Shown in pieces: positions 19,859 through 29,517 of a DNA stretch of 64,000 nucleotides (position 1 is its first letter; each line of letters begins with the position of its first letter). The stretch is from contig NZ_KB851219.1 in assembly GCF_000368265.1 (NCBI RefSeq), positions 387,920 to 451,919 on the forward strand, in the 5' to 3' direction. Both the position numbers and the translations under genes were made by a program. The stretch comes from Acinetobacter brisouisimilis. GTDB lineage: Bacteria; Pseudomonadota; Gammaproteobacteria; Pseudomonadales; Moraxellaceae. The notes below the pieces were generated by a model. That model had not been told where the DNA came from. It did no database searches and saw nothing but the letters and a program-made list of their open reading frames with translations.

Positions 19859-21175
19859 ATGTTCGAATTTATTAGTCATTTGTGGCAAGTTTTTATGCAT
19901 CGTCCAGATCACTGGGCGATAATAAGTATTATCCCAGTGACTGCATTTGTAACATGGGCACATGTGTGGATGGCACTAAAAATGGTGTTCTATCCAATCC
20001 AGTTTTGGGGCTTTCATGTTGGCAATCTGCCCATCGGTTGGCAGGGCATTGTGCCACGTAAAGCTGGGCGTATTTCTGGAATTATTACTGATAATACCTT
20101 GACAAAAATTGGTTCTCTGAGTGAATTTCTTGAGGCGATGGATCCTGAAGAGATGGCCAAGGTCATTGGCGAACAGGTTAACCACGAACTGGAAAATCTG
20201 ATTGACGAGATTATGCTGGAGCGTAATCCCGTACTTTGGGAAAATATTCCGTATTCGATTCGCCGCCGTATCTATGATCAGGCGCATAAACAGTTACCTG
20301 CGGTACTTGAACATTTGGTCACGGAGCTGACCTACAAGGTTGAATCGCTGGTGGATATGCGAGAAATGGTGGTTCGCCAAATGGAAGCAGATCGCAAACT
20401 TATGGTGCGTATGTTTCTAAAAGTTGGGCAAAAAGAGATTAATTTTATTTGGCACATTAGTGCTTTGATTGGCTGTTTCTTTGGTCTATTTCAGATGATT
20501 GTCTGGTTTTTGGTACCTTGGCATTGGACAGTCCCTTTCTGGGCATCCATTTGGGGATTTTTAACCAACTGGATTGCCATCTGGATGGTCTTTAATCCAA
20601 TGTACCCGCACTATGTCCGCTATCCCCAGTTTTTTAGACGTACCCATAACCACCAGTTTCCTTGGGTTGTGCCTGTGATTCCACGTATTGGCACATATAA
20701 TATTCAGGGCGCTTTTATGAAGCGTCAAGAGGAAGTCTCTGACGTTTTTGCCAAAGTGGTGACTGAAGAGTTAATTACTTTAAAGACCATCATGAGTGAA
20801 ATGATGTATGGTCATCATAAGGAAAAAACCCGACGTATTGTGAAGCAGCATGTCAATCAGATCATGGATACGCCACTGGTACGTACCACGTTGCAATTGT
20901 CTTTAGGATTAAGAGAGTACGCGAAGTTAAAAACAGACTTGATTGACCGCTCAATTGAAATTACGATGGTACCTGTAAGCGACCCTGCATTTAATGCAAG
21001 CCGTGCACGCAAAATATTTCAAATGTTTCGAGACCGTATTCGTGAGTTAACTCCAAGCGAATTTCAAAATTTGTTACGTCCCGCGTTTCAAGAGGACGAG
21101 TGGATTTTGATTGTATTGGGGGGGGTAACTGGCTTTATTGCTGGTACAATACATTTGTTTGTTGCTTTTTTATAA
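19859..21175 (+). CDS. DUF445-family membrane protein
   Basis: 438 residues of unknown function. An N-terminal hydrophobic helix is followed by a long charged, helix-rich region (about 90-200), a central pair of membrane segments (WHISALIGCFFGLFQM..., FWASIWGFLTNWIAIWMVF), a second soluble region, and a C-terminal membrane helix (VLGGVTGFIAGTIHLF). The NWIA.WM.F.P motif in the middle is typical of DUF445 (YheB-like) proteins. adk follows 74 nt later and might share transcription. Confidence 0.8.
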   Translation: MFEFISHLWQVFMHRPDHWAIISIIPVTAFVTWAHVWMALKMVFYPIQFWGFHVGNLPIGWQGIVPRKAGRISGIITDNTLTKIGSLSEFLEAMDPEEMAKVIGEQVNHELENLIDEIMLERNPVLWENIPYSIRRRIYDQAHKQLPAVLEHLVTELTYKVESLVDMREMVVRQMEADRKLMVRMFLKVGQKEINFIWHISALIGCFFGLFQMIVWFLVPWHWTVPFWASIWGFLTNWIAIWMVFNPMYPHYVRYPQFFRRTHNHQFPWVVPVIPRIGTYNIQGAFMKRQEEVSDVFAKVVTEELITLKTIMSEMMYGHHKEKTRRIVKQHVNQIMDTPLVRTTLQLSLGLREYAKLKTDLIDRSIEITMVPVSDPAFNASRARKIFQMFRDRIRELTPSEFQNLLRPAFQEDEWILIVLGGVTGFIAGTIHLFVAFL

Positions 21176-21249
21176 TACTTAGCACTTTCAGAAGGTTAAA
21201 CTTTCTGGATGGGTTAAGACTGTTTTTATTTTAGATGAGGATTTATTAG

Positions 21250-21909
<660 letters not shown>

Positions 21910-21924
21910 TCGACTTTGACATAT

Positions 21925-21959
21925 AAAGAGCCCTCATTCATAGTAGGGCTCTTTTTTTA
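21925..21959 (+). terminator. Terminator after adk
   Basis: The stem aaagagccct / agggctcttt is followed by seven or more T residues, 15 nt past the adk stop codon. Confidence 0.85.
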
Positions 21960-21977
21960 TGCTTGAAAAGGCTCAAT

Positions 21978-22154
21978 ATGTTGAAATTGGCACTGATTTT
22001 ACTGATTGTTTTGAGTTTAGCCGCTTTAATTTTTCTGATTTTGCAAAGCAAAAAACTGCTGAATGATACAGTGAAGCAGCATAAGCCAATGCCTAAATCT
22101 CAAGATAAACCTCAGCCAACCCAATCATCTGTTCGTTCTAAAAAGAAACGCTAA
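21978..22154 (+). CDS. Small single-pass membrane protein
   Basis: 58 residues: one strongly hydrophobic N-terminal helix (LALILLIVLSLAALIFLIL) and then a Lys/Gln/Pro-rich soluble tail ending KKKR. ATG 21978 has AAAAGG six bases upstream, whereas the TTG at 21963 has no site. It resembles the small uncharacterised membrane proteins common in Acinetobacter. The function is unknown. Confidence 0.55.
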   Translation: MLKLALILLIVLSLAALIFLILQSKKLLNDTVKQHKPMPKSQDKPQPTQSSVRSKKKR

Positions 22155-22243
22155 TTGAAGCATAATAAATAATATGAGTTAACCAAAATTGCTTTTTAAA
22201 AGTGATTGACGCAGTTTGAGCAGAAAATTCAGTGCTATTAAAA

Positions 22244-22930
22244 TTAGTCTTCTGCTTTAGGCTGTTCAGGTTTTATTGCACCAAAATCAAAGCGGTCTCT
22301 CCAATTACACACATCTGAAACCACGCATTCAGCACATTTGGGTTTACGTGCAACACAGCAGTAACGTCCATGCAAAATCAGCCAGTGATGAGCATCTAAC
22401 ATAAATTCTTCTGGAATGACTTTAATCAAACGCTGTTCAACTTCAAGCACGTTTTTCCCGACAGCCAGACCTGTACGATTGCCTAAACGAAAAATATGTG
22501 TGTCTACTGCTATCGTTGGTTGTCCAAAAGCAGTATTCAGCACGACATTGGCAGTTTTTCGCCCAACCCCAGGTAAGGCTTCCAGATCTTTACGATTGTC
22601 AGGAACTTGGCTGTTGTGCTGACCGATCAGAATCTCACAGGTTTTAATGACATTTTCGGCTTTTGAGTTATATAGACCAATGGTTTTGATATATCCTTTT
22701 AAACCTTCTAAACCGAGTGCCAGAATCTGTTCGGGTGTATTGGCAATAGGAAAGAGCTTATCAGTGGCTTTATTCACACTCACATCGGTAGCTTGTGCAG
22801 ACAGCATAACCGCAATGAGCAGCTCAAATGATGAGGAAAAATTTAGCTCAGTCGATGGTTTAGGACGCTGTTCACGTAGCCGCTCGAAAAATGTATATAC
22901 CTGTTTTTTAGTCATGTTTTTGCTAGACAT
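22244..22930 (-). CDS. nth: Endonuclease III (DNA glycosylase/AP lyase)
   Basis: Base-excision repair enzyme for oxidised pyrimidines. The 228 residues show the helix-hairpin-helix motif LPGVGRKTANVVLN with the catalytic lysine, the VDTH aspartate, and four C-terminal cysteines that ligate the 4Fe-4S cluster (C-x6-C-x2-C-x5-C within CCVARKPKCAECVVSDVC). Its ATG shares one base with the rsxB-like stop (TAATG), and AAGGTGA inside rsxB is its ribosome site. The pair is therefore translationally coupled. Confidence 0.94.
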   Translation of the reverse strand: MSSKNMTKKQVYTFFERLREQRPKPSTELNFSSSFELLIAVMLSAQATDVSVNKATDKLFPIANTPEQILALGLEGLKGYIKTIGLYNSKAENVIKTCEILIGQHNSQVPDNRKDLEALPGVGRKTANVVLNTAFGQPTIAVDTHIFRLGNRTGLAVGKNVLEVEQRLIKVIPEEFMLDAHHWLILHGRYCCVARKPKCAECVVSDVCNWRDRFDFGAIKPEQPKAED

Positions 22931-23727
22931 TAAGCATCACCTTGTAATGCATCTAACTGGGCATTGAGCTGCTGTAGCTGTTCGCGTTTAGCAGGGTTGT
23001 CCCAAACGCTGAGCTGTTTTTCCAGTTTTTTAATTTGTGTGCGTAGTTTAGCCAGTTCAATTGTGGTTTTTGCATCGGCAACCAAATCTTGTTCGGCAGA
23101 TTTTTCAGCGCGTTGAATGGTCGGAACGCTATTTAAATAACTTGAGAACTGCACAAACAATTCGCTATCGATCGCGGCACGGACAATAGGGCCTTTACGT
23201 TGAATGCGACGCTGCTCTTCACGTTGAATATGGGCATAATAACGATAACGCAAATCATCTTGCTGCTCGATTTGCTGTGTCGCTGTAGGTAATAGTTCGG
23301 TATCTTCGACCAAGTCAATACAGTCGACAGGGCATGGTGGAATACAGAGTTCACAGCCTGTACACAGATCACTCAAAATACTGTGCATCAGTTTGCCACT
23401 ACCAATAATTGCATCTACAGGGCAGGCATTAATACATTTGGTACAACCAATACATTCATCTTCGCGAATAATCGCTTTCATGCGCTGTGGTCGACCATCG
23501 GCTTGAATGTCCCAGACACTTTCTTCGGCTTTCAGCAAAGGGCGCTTTAGAAGCTGTGCAATAGCATCGGCAACAGGCTGACCACCTGGTACGCATTTGT
23601 TGGCATCTTCACCTTCACTAATCGCTTTGGCATAAGGCAAACATCCATCACGATGTCCACATAAACCGCACTGGGTTTGTGGCAATAAGGCATCTATTTG
23701 CTGGATGAGAGGGAACGGCAAACTCAT
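22930..23727 (-). CDS. rsxB: RnfB/RsxB-like iron-sulfur protein
   Basis: Ferredoxin-like subunit of the Rnf/Rsx electron-transport family. The 265 residues include an N-terminal 4Fe-4S domain with Cys20, 23, 29 and 45 (QTQCGLCG...NKC), two bacterial ferredoxin motifs ([16 protein letters not shown] and [16 protein letters not shown]), and a long charged C-terminal coiled-coil-like tail. It lacks the N-terminal membrane helix of ordinary RnfB, and no rnfA, C, D, G or E is present nearby. It probably works as a soluble electron carrier. nth is its downstream partner, as in the E. coli rsx operon. Confidence 0.8.
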   Translation of the reverse strand: MSLPFPLIQQIDALLPQTQCGLCGHRDGCLPYAKAISEGEDANKCVPGGQPVADAIAQLLKRPLLKAEESVWDIQADGRPQRMKAIIREDECIGCTKCINACPVDAIIGSGKLMHSILSDLCTGCELCIPPCPVDCIDLVEDTELLPTATQQIEQQDDLRYRYYAHIQREEQRRIQRKGPIVRAAIDSELFVQFSSYLNSVPTIQRAEKSAEQDLVADAKTTIELAKLRTQIKKLEKQLSVWDNPAKREQLQQLNAQLDALQGDA

Positions 23728-23831
23728 TTGGCTACGGCTATGCTAAATACAAAGGTAAGAATTGTGCAGAAAAATAGTGAACTCGACAAGCCTTTTTACT
23801 GGCTAAGTCTGGTTTTTCAATATGTACACGT

Positions 23832-23864
23832 AAAAAAACCGAAGCACAGAGCCTCGGTTTTTAT
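23832..23864 (-). terminator. Terminator after fpr
   Basis: Read on the minus strand, the stem aaaaaccgaggc / gcttcggttttt is followed by T residues, 20 nt beyond the fpr stop. Confidence 0.75.
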
Positions 23865-23882
23865 TATGACAGATTCAGCAAA

Positions 23883-24662
23883 TTATTTGTCTACGAATGC
23901 ACGTTCAATTACGTAGTCACCCATTTCACCCATACGTGGAGACTCTTTCAAACCGTGCTGGTCAAGCAATGCAGCCACATCTTTCAGGAAGTGCGGGCTA
24001 CCACAAAGCATGGCACGGTCAGTTTCAGGGTTGAAACGTGGCAAGCCAATTTTTTTAAAAATCTGACCAGATTCAATCGCAGCAGTTACACGACCTTGAG
24101 TGTGGAATGGTTCACGTGTTACGGTTGGGTAATAGACCAATTTATCTTTAATGCCCAACTCTTCGAAGAATTCGTTGTTTGGAAGTTCATTCAAAATCAA
24201 ATCTTGGTAAGCCAATTCGCTGATGAAACGTGTACCGTGAACGACGATTACTTTTTCAAAGCGTTCATAAGTTTCAGGATCACGAATAACAGACAAGAAT
24301 GGAGCCAAACCTGTACCTGAAGAAAGAAGGTATAAGTTTTTACCTGGCAACAAATCATCAAGAACCAAAGTTCCTGTTGGTTTTTTAGAAACTAAAATTT
24401 CATCACCCACTTGGATTTTTTGCAAAATCGAAGTCAGTGGGCCGTTTTGCACTTTAATCGAGAAGAACTCAAGTTCTTCTTCGTAGTTGGCACTTGCGAT
24501 TGAGTAGGCACGCATTAACGGTTTGCCGTTGACTTCAAGTCCAATCATGACAAACTGACCATTTTTAAAGCGTAGGCTTTGATCACGTGTTGTTTTAAAA
24601 CTAAATAAAGTGTCATTCCAATGGTGAACATGGGTAACACGTTCAACGTTAAAAGCAGCCAT
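23883..24662 (-). CDS. fpr: Ferredoxin--NADP+ reductase
   Basis: FAD enzyme that shuttles electrons between NADPH and ferredoxin or flavodoxin. The 259 residues have the FNR-family RAYSIAS FAD-binding motif, GTGLAPFLSVIRD for NADP binding, CGSP near the end, and the bacterial type VIERAFVDK C-terminus. It is monocistronic, with a terminator behind and the divergent trmO gene in front. The 98-nt AT-rich spacer carries both promoters. Confidence 0.92.
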   Translation of the reverse strand: MAAFNVERVTHVHHWNDTLFSFKTTRDQSLRFKNGQFVMIGLEVNGKPLMRAYSIASANYEEELEFFSIKVQNGPLTSILQKIQVGDEILVSKKPTGTLVLDDLLPGKNLYLLSSGTGLAPFLSVIRDPETYERFEKVIVVHGTRFISELAYQDLILNELPNNEFFEELGIKDKLVYYPTVTREPFHTQGRVTAAIESGQIFKKIGLPRFNPETDRAMLCGSPHFLKDVAALLDQHGLKESPRMGEMGDYVIERAFVDK

Positions 24663-24763
24663 TCAAGCAATCTCAATATATATAATAAAAACTAAGATGT
24701 ATTTTAATCTAAAATGATTGCCGATAAACTGAATATATTTAATTGTGTTTATAAGAAAAAGTG

Positions 24764-25480
24764 ATGATTACACCGCTTCAAGTTCCTTTCATCGGGTTAA
24801 TGTATTCTCCCTTTAAGGAAAAATTTGGTATTCCACGTCAGCCGAATCTGGTTGATGTCGAGTCTTATATTGTCATGCAAGCCCCATATGATGACATTCG
24901 TGCTTTTGCAGGCATTGAAGAATTTAGTCATTTATGGTTGTTGTGGCAGTTTCATCACAATAAAGCATTAGACGGGTTCCGTCCGCAGATTCGTCCCCCA
25001 CGTTTGGGCGGTAACCAAAAAATCGGGGTATTTGCTTCGCGCAGTATGTATCGACCTGCACAAATTGGGCTGTCTGTGGTGCGATTAAAGCGAGTAGAAC
25101 AGATCGATGGGCAATTGCGAGTTTATGTATCTGGCGCAGATTTACTTGATGGGACGCCAATTGTTGACATTAAACCGTATATTGCCTATTCAGATGCGAT
25201 TGCCGATGCACAAAGTGGTTATGCTAGCCAAGCACCCCAGTTAAAGCGGGTGATTTGGTCAGACACGGCTCTTACCCAGTGGACACAACTTGCTGAGCGA
25301 GGATTAGGCTCATCACGACAATATCAGGAAATTGAACAAGTATTGGCATTAGACCCGCGCCCAGCTTATCAGGATGACCCTGAACGAATTTATGGGCTAC
25401 ATTTTGCTGAATTTGACGTGCGTTTTCGGGTACGTGCTACAGAAATTGTGATTGTGGAACTGATTGAATATAAAAATTGA
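24764..25480 (+). CDS. trmO: tRNA N6-threonylcarbamoyladenosine methyltransferase TrmO
   Basis: SAM-dependent enzyme of the TsaA/YaeB family that methylates t6A37 in tRNA-Thr. The 238 residues show the N-terminal family motifs FSPFKEKFG-like (SPFKEKFGIPRQP), EEFSHLWLLWQFH, RPPRLGGN.KIGVFA(S)RS..RP, GLSVVRL and LLDGTPIVDIKPYI. I prefer the ATG at 24764 to the GTG one codon earlier. Confidence 0.9.
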   Translation: MITPLQVPFIGLMYSPFKEKFGIPRQPNLVDVESYIVMQAPYDDIRAFAGIEEFSHLWLLWQFHHNKALDGFRPQIRPPRLGGNQKIGVFASRSMYRPAQIGLSVVRLKRVEQIDGQLRVYVSGADLLDGTPIVDIKPYIAYSDAIADAQSGYASQAPQLKRVIWSDTALTQWTQLAERGLGSSRQYQEIEQVLALDPRPAYQDDPERIYGLHFAEFDVRFRVRATEIVIVELIEYKN

Positions 25481-25587
25481 ATAATGCTTTGTAAAAATAT
25501 AGTTTCAGAGGAAATCATTAATCCCTATAGCAGAAAGTGCTAACATAGCCCGTATAAAATCATAATCAGTATTTTTTTGGGGTTCCT

Positions 25588-27369
25588 ATGCATTCAAATC
25601 AACGGCTTACACAATTTTCTTATTCGATTGATTTGACGTGGTGCCTAGATCAACTACTGTGGGATAAAATAATTACCGAGCGGGATCATGCACTGGTACA
25701 AACCACGCATCGTAACAAAAAACAATTAGCATGGCATCCTTTGCAATGGATTGCACAATTTGACTTGGTCCATCAGAAAGAGCCCGAGAAAAAATTGACG
25801 TTAAGTTTACTTTGTCAATGGCTCGCCGAAAAAGCCAATTTACCATTTTATGTGATTGATCCGCTTAAAGTTGATGTTCCAGTGCTTACGGGGGTTATGT
25901 CTCAAGAATTCGCTACCCGTAATCATATTCTTGCGGTTGAAGTCAACGATGCCGAAGTGTTGATTGGAACAGATCAACCCTTTTTAAGCGATTGGATCGG
26001 GTATTTGGAAAATGGCTTAAAGCCGAAGAAAATTCAGCGGGTTTTTTTAAGCCCAGAGCAGTTACAGCGTTATTTGTCTGAATATTATCAAGTGAGTCGT
26101 GCGGTTCATTCATCACAAAAAAGTCAGAACTACGAACGTGATGGCCGTGGTGTAGAAGCCTTACTGCAACTGGGAGATATTAGCCAAAACCCCGATGCCA
26201 ATGATCAGCATATTGTGAAATTGGTAGACTGGATTTTACAGTTTGCCTTTGAACAGGGCGCGAGTGATATTCACCTTGAACCACGCCGCGAACACAGTAA
26301 AGTGCGTTTTCGTATTGATGGCATTTTACATACCATCTATAAAATGCCTTCCAATACTTTAGGAGCAGTCATTGCCCGAATTAAAATTTTGGGACGGATG
26401 AATGTTGCCGAAAAACGTAAACCGCAGGATGGTCGTTTAAAAACCCGCACACCACGTGGTCTGGAAACCGAGTTGCGTCTGGCGACTTTGCCAACCGCCT
26501 TCGGTGAGAAAATGGTGATGCGTATTTTTGACCCAGAAGTGTTAGTGCGTAATTTTGAGCAGTTGGGATTTGACCAAAAATTATTGAGTCAATGGCAAGA
26601 ACTGACCCAACATAGTCACGGCATTATTTTGGTGACTGGGCCTACAGGTTCGGGCAAAACCACGACTTTGTATTCAACATTGAAACAACTGGCAACCGAA
26701 GAGGTCAATGTCTGTACCATTGAAGACCCGATTGAAATGATTGAGGGTAGTTTTAACCAGATGCAAGTCAATCATGGCATTGAACTGGGGTTTGCCGATG
26801 GGATTCGTGCGCTCATGCGTCAAGACCCTGACATTATTATGGTGGGTGAGGTACGTGACCAAGATACCGCTGATATGGCAATTCAGGCGGCATTGACAGG
26901 ACACTTGGTACTCTCGACTTTACATACCAACGATGCACCTTCAAGTTTGACGCGGTTACATGATTTGGGTGTGCAGCCATTTTTATCTTCAGCAACGTTG
27001 CTTGGAATATTGGCGCAGCGTTTGGTGCGTAAACTTTGCCCACAGTGCAAGCAAAATGCACCGATTAATGAACAGCAATGGATGCATCTCACGACGGACT
27101 ATACGGTTGATGTGCCAAAAACAGCTTATGTGCCTGTTGGCTGTGAAGCCTGTCGCTATACAGGCTATAAAGGGCGTATCGGAATTTATGAGTTTATGCC
27201 GATTAGTCTGCAACTCAAGCAAATGATCAGTGAAAATGTATCGTTAAATGCCTTGCGCTTTCAGTCAAAAAAAGAGGGAATTGAACCGCTTCGTATCGCG
27301 GGTGCGCGTAAAATCATGGCGGGGGTAACCTCACTTGAAGAAGTGCTGCGGGTCGTACCATTAAGTTAA
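25588..27369 (+). CDS. GspE/PulE/PilB-family secretion ATPase
   Basis: Hexameric ATPase that powers type II secretion or type IV pilus assembly. The 593-residue protein has an N-terminal adaptor domain (about 1-170), the N2 domain (GASDIHLEPRRE), Walker A GPTGSGKTTTLY, Asp box (CTIEDPIE), Walker B with IMVGEVRDQDTADMA, the His box GHLVLSTLHTNDA, and a zinc-binding CPQC...CEAC loop. Its length and N-terminus are closer to PilB-like than to 500-residue GspE proteins. No partner secretin, platform or pilin gene is in the window, so its machine cannot be named. Confidence 0.85.
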   Translation: MHSNQRLTQFSYSIDLTWCLDQLLWDKIITERDHALVQTTHRNKKQLAWHPLQWIAQFDLVHQKEPEKKLTLSLLCQWLAEKANLPFYVIDPLKVDVPVLTGVMSQEFATRNHILAVEVNDAEVLIGTDQPFLSDWIGYLENGLKPKKIQRVFLSPEQLQRYLSEYYQVSRAVHSSQKSQNYERDGRGVEALLQLGDISQNPDANDQHIVKLVDWILQFAFEQGASDIHLEPRREHSKVRFRIDGILHTIYKMPSNTLGAVIARIKILGRMNVAEKRKPQDGRLKTRTPRGLETELRLATLPTAFGEKMVMRIFDPEVLVRNFEQLGFDQKLLSQWQELTQHSHGIILVTGPTGSGKTTTLYSTLKQLATEEVNVCTIEDPIEMIEGSFNQMQVNHGIELGFADGIRALMRQDPDIIMVGEVRDQDTADMAIQAALTGHLVLSTLHTNDAPSSLTRLHDLGVQPFLSSATLLGILAQRLVRKLCPQCKQNAPINEQQWMHLTTDYTVDVPKTAYVPVGCEACRYTGYKGRIGIYEFMPISLQLKQMISENVSLNALRFQSKKEGIEPLRIAGARKIMAGVTSLEEVLRVVPLS

Positions 27370-27666
27370 TTTTGGCAGAGCCTTCATCTCAAAATTCAAA
27401 TGATCTGGTTTTGTTGTCATTGCAATAGAACCAGTGTATTCGTCAAAAATCTATACTAAAATATGATTTAAATTTTTGAATTTATAGTGGTTTTTTGAGT
27501 TGAATCTAGAATTTCTGATCGCGAAAATCTTATAGACGCTTGTCAGTCCTGAGATGAAGACATTACCTGTGAGCAACAATTGCTTAAATAAAAAAGCAGC
27601 ACAGTGTTTGAATGCGCTACTTTTTTCCACGTTTATTATAAACACCGCTATTTTCAATCAAGCTTA

Positions 27667-27837
27667 TTATTTGGTGAGAATAAGTCGATTATTGCGTGTC
27701 AGGCGCAAGCGATATTCTTCTCCTGCGTGCATAATGCGAATTTCACGCCCGAGCGCAAATAAATTATTCGAATGCAGCAGTGGTAAAGACTGAGTAGTAT
27801 CGGTATTACGAGTAAATAAGTTAAATGGTGCGTTCAT
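27667..27837 (-). CDS. hemP: Hemin uptake protein HemP
   Basis: 56-residue HemP-family protein, recognised by its C-terminal signature LGREIRIMHAGEEYRLRLTRNNRLILTK-like block (about residues 32-56). It is associated with haem or iron acquisition, with no known catalytic role. I place the start at ATG 27837, which leaves a Fur-type palindrome and promoter directly upstream. Starting at 27903 would put the operator inside the gene. No haem receptor gene is adjacent; in many proteobacteria hemP is linked to one. Confidence 0.8.
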   Translation of the reverse strand: MNAPFNLFTRNTDTTQSLPLLHSNNLFALGREIRIMHAGEEYRLRLTRNNRLILTK

Positions 27838-27872
27838 GTTATTGTGTTCTCGTGGTGTTAATTGGCACTTTA

Positions 27873-27903
27873 AATGATAATTATTATCAAATGTGGCTGT
27901 CAA
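27873..27903 (-). promoter_or_regulatory. Fur box overlapping the hemP promoter
   Basis: On the minus strand a consensus TTGACA (27898-27903) is followed after 18 nt by TATCAT (27874-27879). The near-perfect palindrome tgataattattatca (27875-27889) covers the -10 and spacer and matches the Fur consensus GATAATGATAATCATTATC well. Iron-loaded Fur should therefore block transcription. Confidence 0.75.
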
Positions 27904-27986
27904 CGAAAATTTAGCACTCCATGTAAAAACTTTGTAACATGCTCAGCGTCAAGGTTAAGCATGATGAAATGTACAAAGGAGCAGTG

Positions 27987-28883
27987 ATGCAAAAATCCCA
28001 CGTAGAAGTTGCCATTGGGCTCTTATTTTCAAAAACACGTGTCTTGGTTGGATGGCGTGATGCCGAGCAGCATCAGGGCAACAAGGCTGAATTTCCTGGT
28101 GGTAAGGTTGAGCAAGGTGAAACTGCACAGCAAGCTTGCCGCCGTGAGGTTTTGGAAGAAGTCGGGATTGATCTGGTAGACTGGCATCCATTTGAGAAAA
28201 TTCAGCATGAATATGACGATATTATCGTGCATTTACATGTATTTTTTAGTTATGTGCCTGAAGCATTGTTAACGCAGATTCAGCAACCGTGGCAGTGGTA
28301 TTCGCGCCCTGAACTGGCAACCCTGAACTTCCCGAAAGCCAATCGTACATTAATCCAGCGTTTGTTGTTTCCACAGCAAATTAAAATTCGGACGCAGTTA
28401 CAGGAACTTGTCAGTCTGACTGAGGGGCAAGCAATTTATTATCGCCCTGAACAGCAGCCTGAATTGGAAAGTATTAAAAGTTTACCAGCCGAACTATTAG
28501 GCAAGTTAATTCTTAATCAAACCTTGGCAGAGCAGCTGAGCCTTGAGCAACAACGTCAACTCGCCGCCATTCATCTTAAACAGCCACAACTTTTAGCAAC
28601 TCAGCAAGGTGAACTGCGCGTGGGGCAATGCTATGTAGCAGCCTGTCATGATTTGCATAGTTTAAAGCATGCTCAGCAGATTGGTTGTGATGCAGCATTA
28701 CTCAGCCCAGTATTGGCAACAGCAACGCACCCTGACGTAACAGGGTTAGGCTGGGTACAATTTCAGAACTTGGCAGAGCAGGTTGATTTACCCGTGATTG
28801 CTTTGGGTGGGCTTAAAGCTGAGGATTTAGTAATTTACCAGCAAAATGCCGCTTATGGAATCGCAGGCATTTCTCAAGTTTAG
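27987..28883 (+). CDS. mutT: Nudix (MutT) hydrolase fused to a ThiE/TenI-like domain
   Basis: 298-residue bifunctional-looking protein. The N-terminal half is a MutT-type Nudix domain with the box GGKVEQGETAQQACRREVLEEVGIDL-like region (residues about 37-62), probably 8-oxo-dGTP hydrolysis. The C-terminal half resembles thiamine-phosphate synthase/TenI (CYVAACHD, GCDAALLSPV, HPDVTGLGW, IALGGL, GIAGIS) but lacks the pyrophosphate-binding basic motif of real ThiE. ATG 27987 follows AAAGGAG. Fusions like this are known in gammaproteobacteria. The role of the second domain is unresolved. It overlaps the stop of the convergent TPR gene. Confidence 0.85.
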   Translation: MQKSHVEVAIGLLFSKTRVLVGWRDAEQHQGNKAEFPGGKVEQGETAQQACRREVLEEVGIDLVDWHPFEKIQHEYDDIIVHLHVFFSYVPEALLTQIQQPWQWYSRPELATLNFPKANRTLIQRLLFPQQIKIRTQLQELVSLTEGQAIYYRPEQQPELESIKSLPAELLGKLILNQTLAEQLSLEQQRQLAAIHLKQPQLLATQQGELRVGQCYVAACHDLHSLKHAQQIGCDAALLSPVLATATHPDVTGLGWVQFQNLAEQVDLPVIALGGLKAEDLVIYQQNAAYGIAGISQV

Positions 28884-29440
28884 AATTGCTGTAAAGCACG
28901 TTTTGCTTGTTGAATGGCGTTTTGGTTATGTTGAGTTTGTGCGATCTGCAAGCGAATCAGCCAAAGTTGCTTTTTGGTCGCATTGTCGTTTGCCAAACTT
29001 AGACCGCGTTGTAGCAAGGCCTCTGCATGATTATAGTTACGTTGTTTCTGAGCTATTTGTGCCAAGATCACATAACTTTGTGCCGCTTGTGGTGAAATAC
29101 GCTGTGCCTGCAATGCCAAATGTTCAGCCTGAGTGAGATGGTTTTGTTGCAAAGCTTGTCGCGCTTGTTGAATCAGCTGGCGAAAAACGGGTTTTTCTGA
29201 ACCATCTGGAGTTACTGCAGGTTGTAGAGGGACAGAATGGTTTTTTACAGGTATAGATTCACGTTTAATTTCAGGAACTTGATAAGGTATAATCTGAACG
29301 CCATTGGCATGAGAATGTGGGGTGGTTTTTTTATCTGTCGGGGGAGTGCTTTGATGCTTAGATTGGGGCTGTTGTGTCAGTTGGCTACAGCCAATCAGGC
29401 TTAAACTTAATACACAACTACTGATCAGTTTTAAATGCAT
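28880..29440 (-). CDS. TPR-repeat lipoprotein
   Basis: 186 residues that start with a lipoprotein signal (MHLKLISSCVLSLSLIGC), a Gln/Ser/Thr/Pro-rich linker, then at least two tetratricopeptide-like repeats in the C-terminal half (AEHLALQAQRISPQAAQSYVILAQI and the next one). It is likely anchored to the outer membrane as a protein-interaction scaffold. ATG 29440 places the lipobox correctly. It lies just downstream of the PBP1b gene, so a link to peptidoglycan synthesis, comparable to lipoprotein activators of PBPs, is an inference. Confidence 0.7.
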   Translation of the reverse strand: MHLKLISSCVLSLSLIGCSQLTQQPQSKHQSTPPTDKKTTPHSHANGVQIIPYQVPEIKRESIPVKNHSVPLQPAVTPDGSEKPVFRQLIQQARQALQQNHLTQAEHLALQAQRISPQAAQSYVILAQIAQKQRNYNHAEALLQRGLSLANDNATKKQLWLIRLQIAQTQHNQNAIQQAKRALQQF

Positions 29441-29517
29441 TCGCGAGAGTTCTCCATCTAGATAATACTTTAAAAAAAGAATTGGGCAATAGTAATAACT
29501 ATTGCCCAAAGATGAAA

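Noticed and set aside
25588..27369. Naming the secretion ATPase gspE or pilB
   Set aside because: No secretin, platform or pilin genes nearby and family members are too similar to choose by eye.
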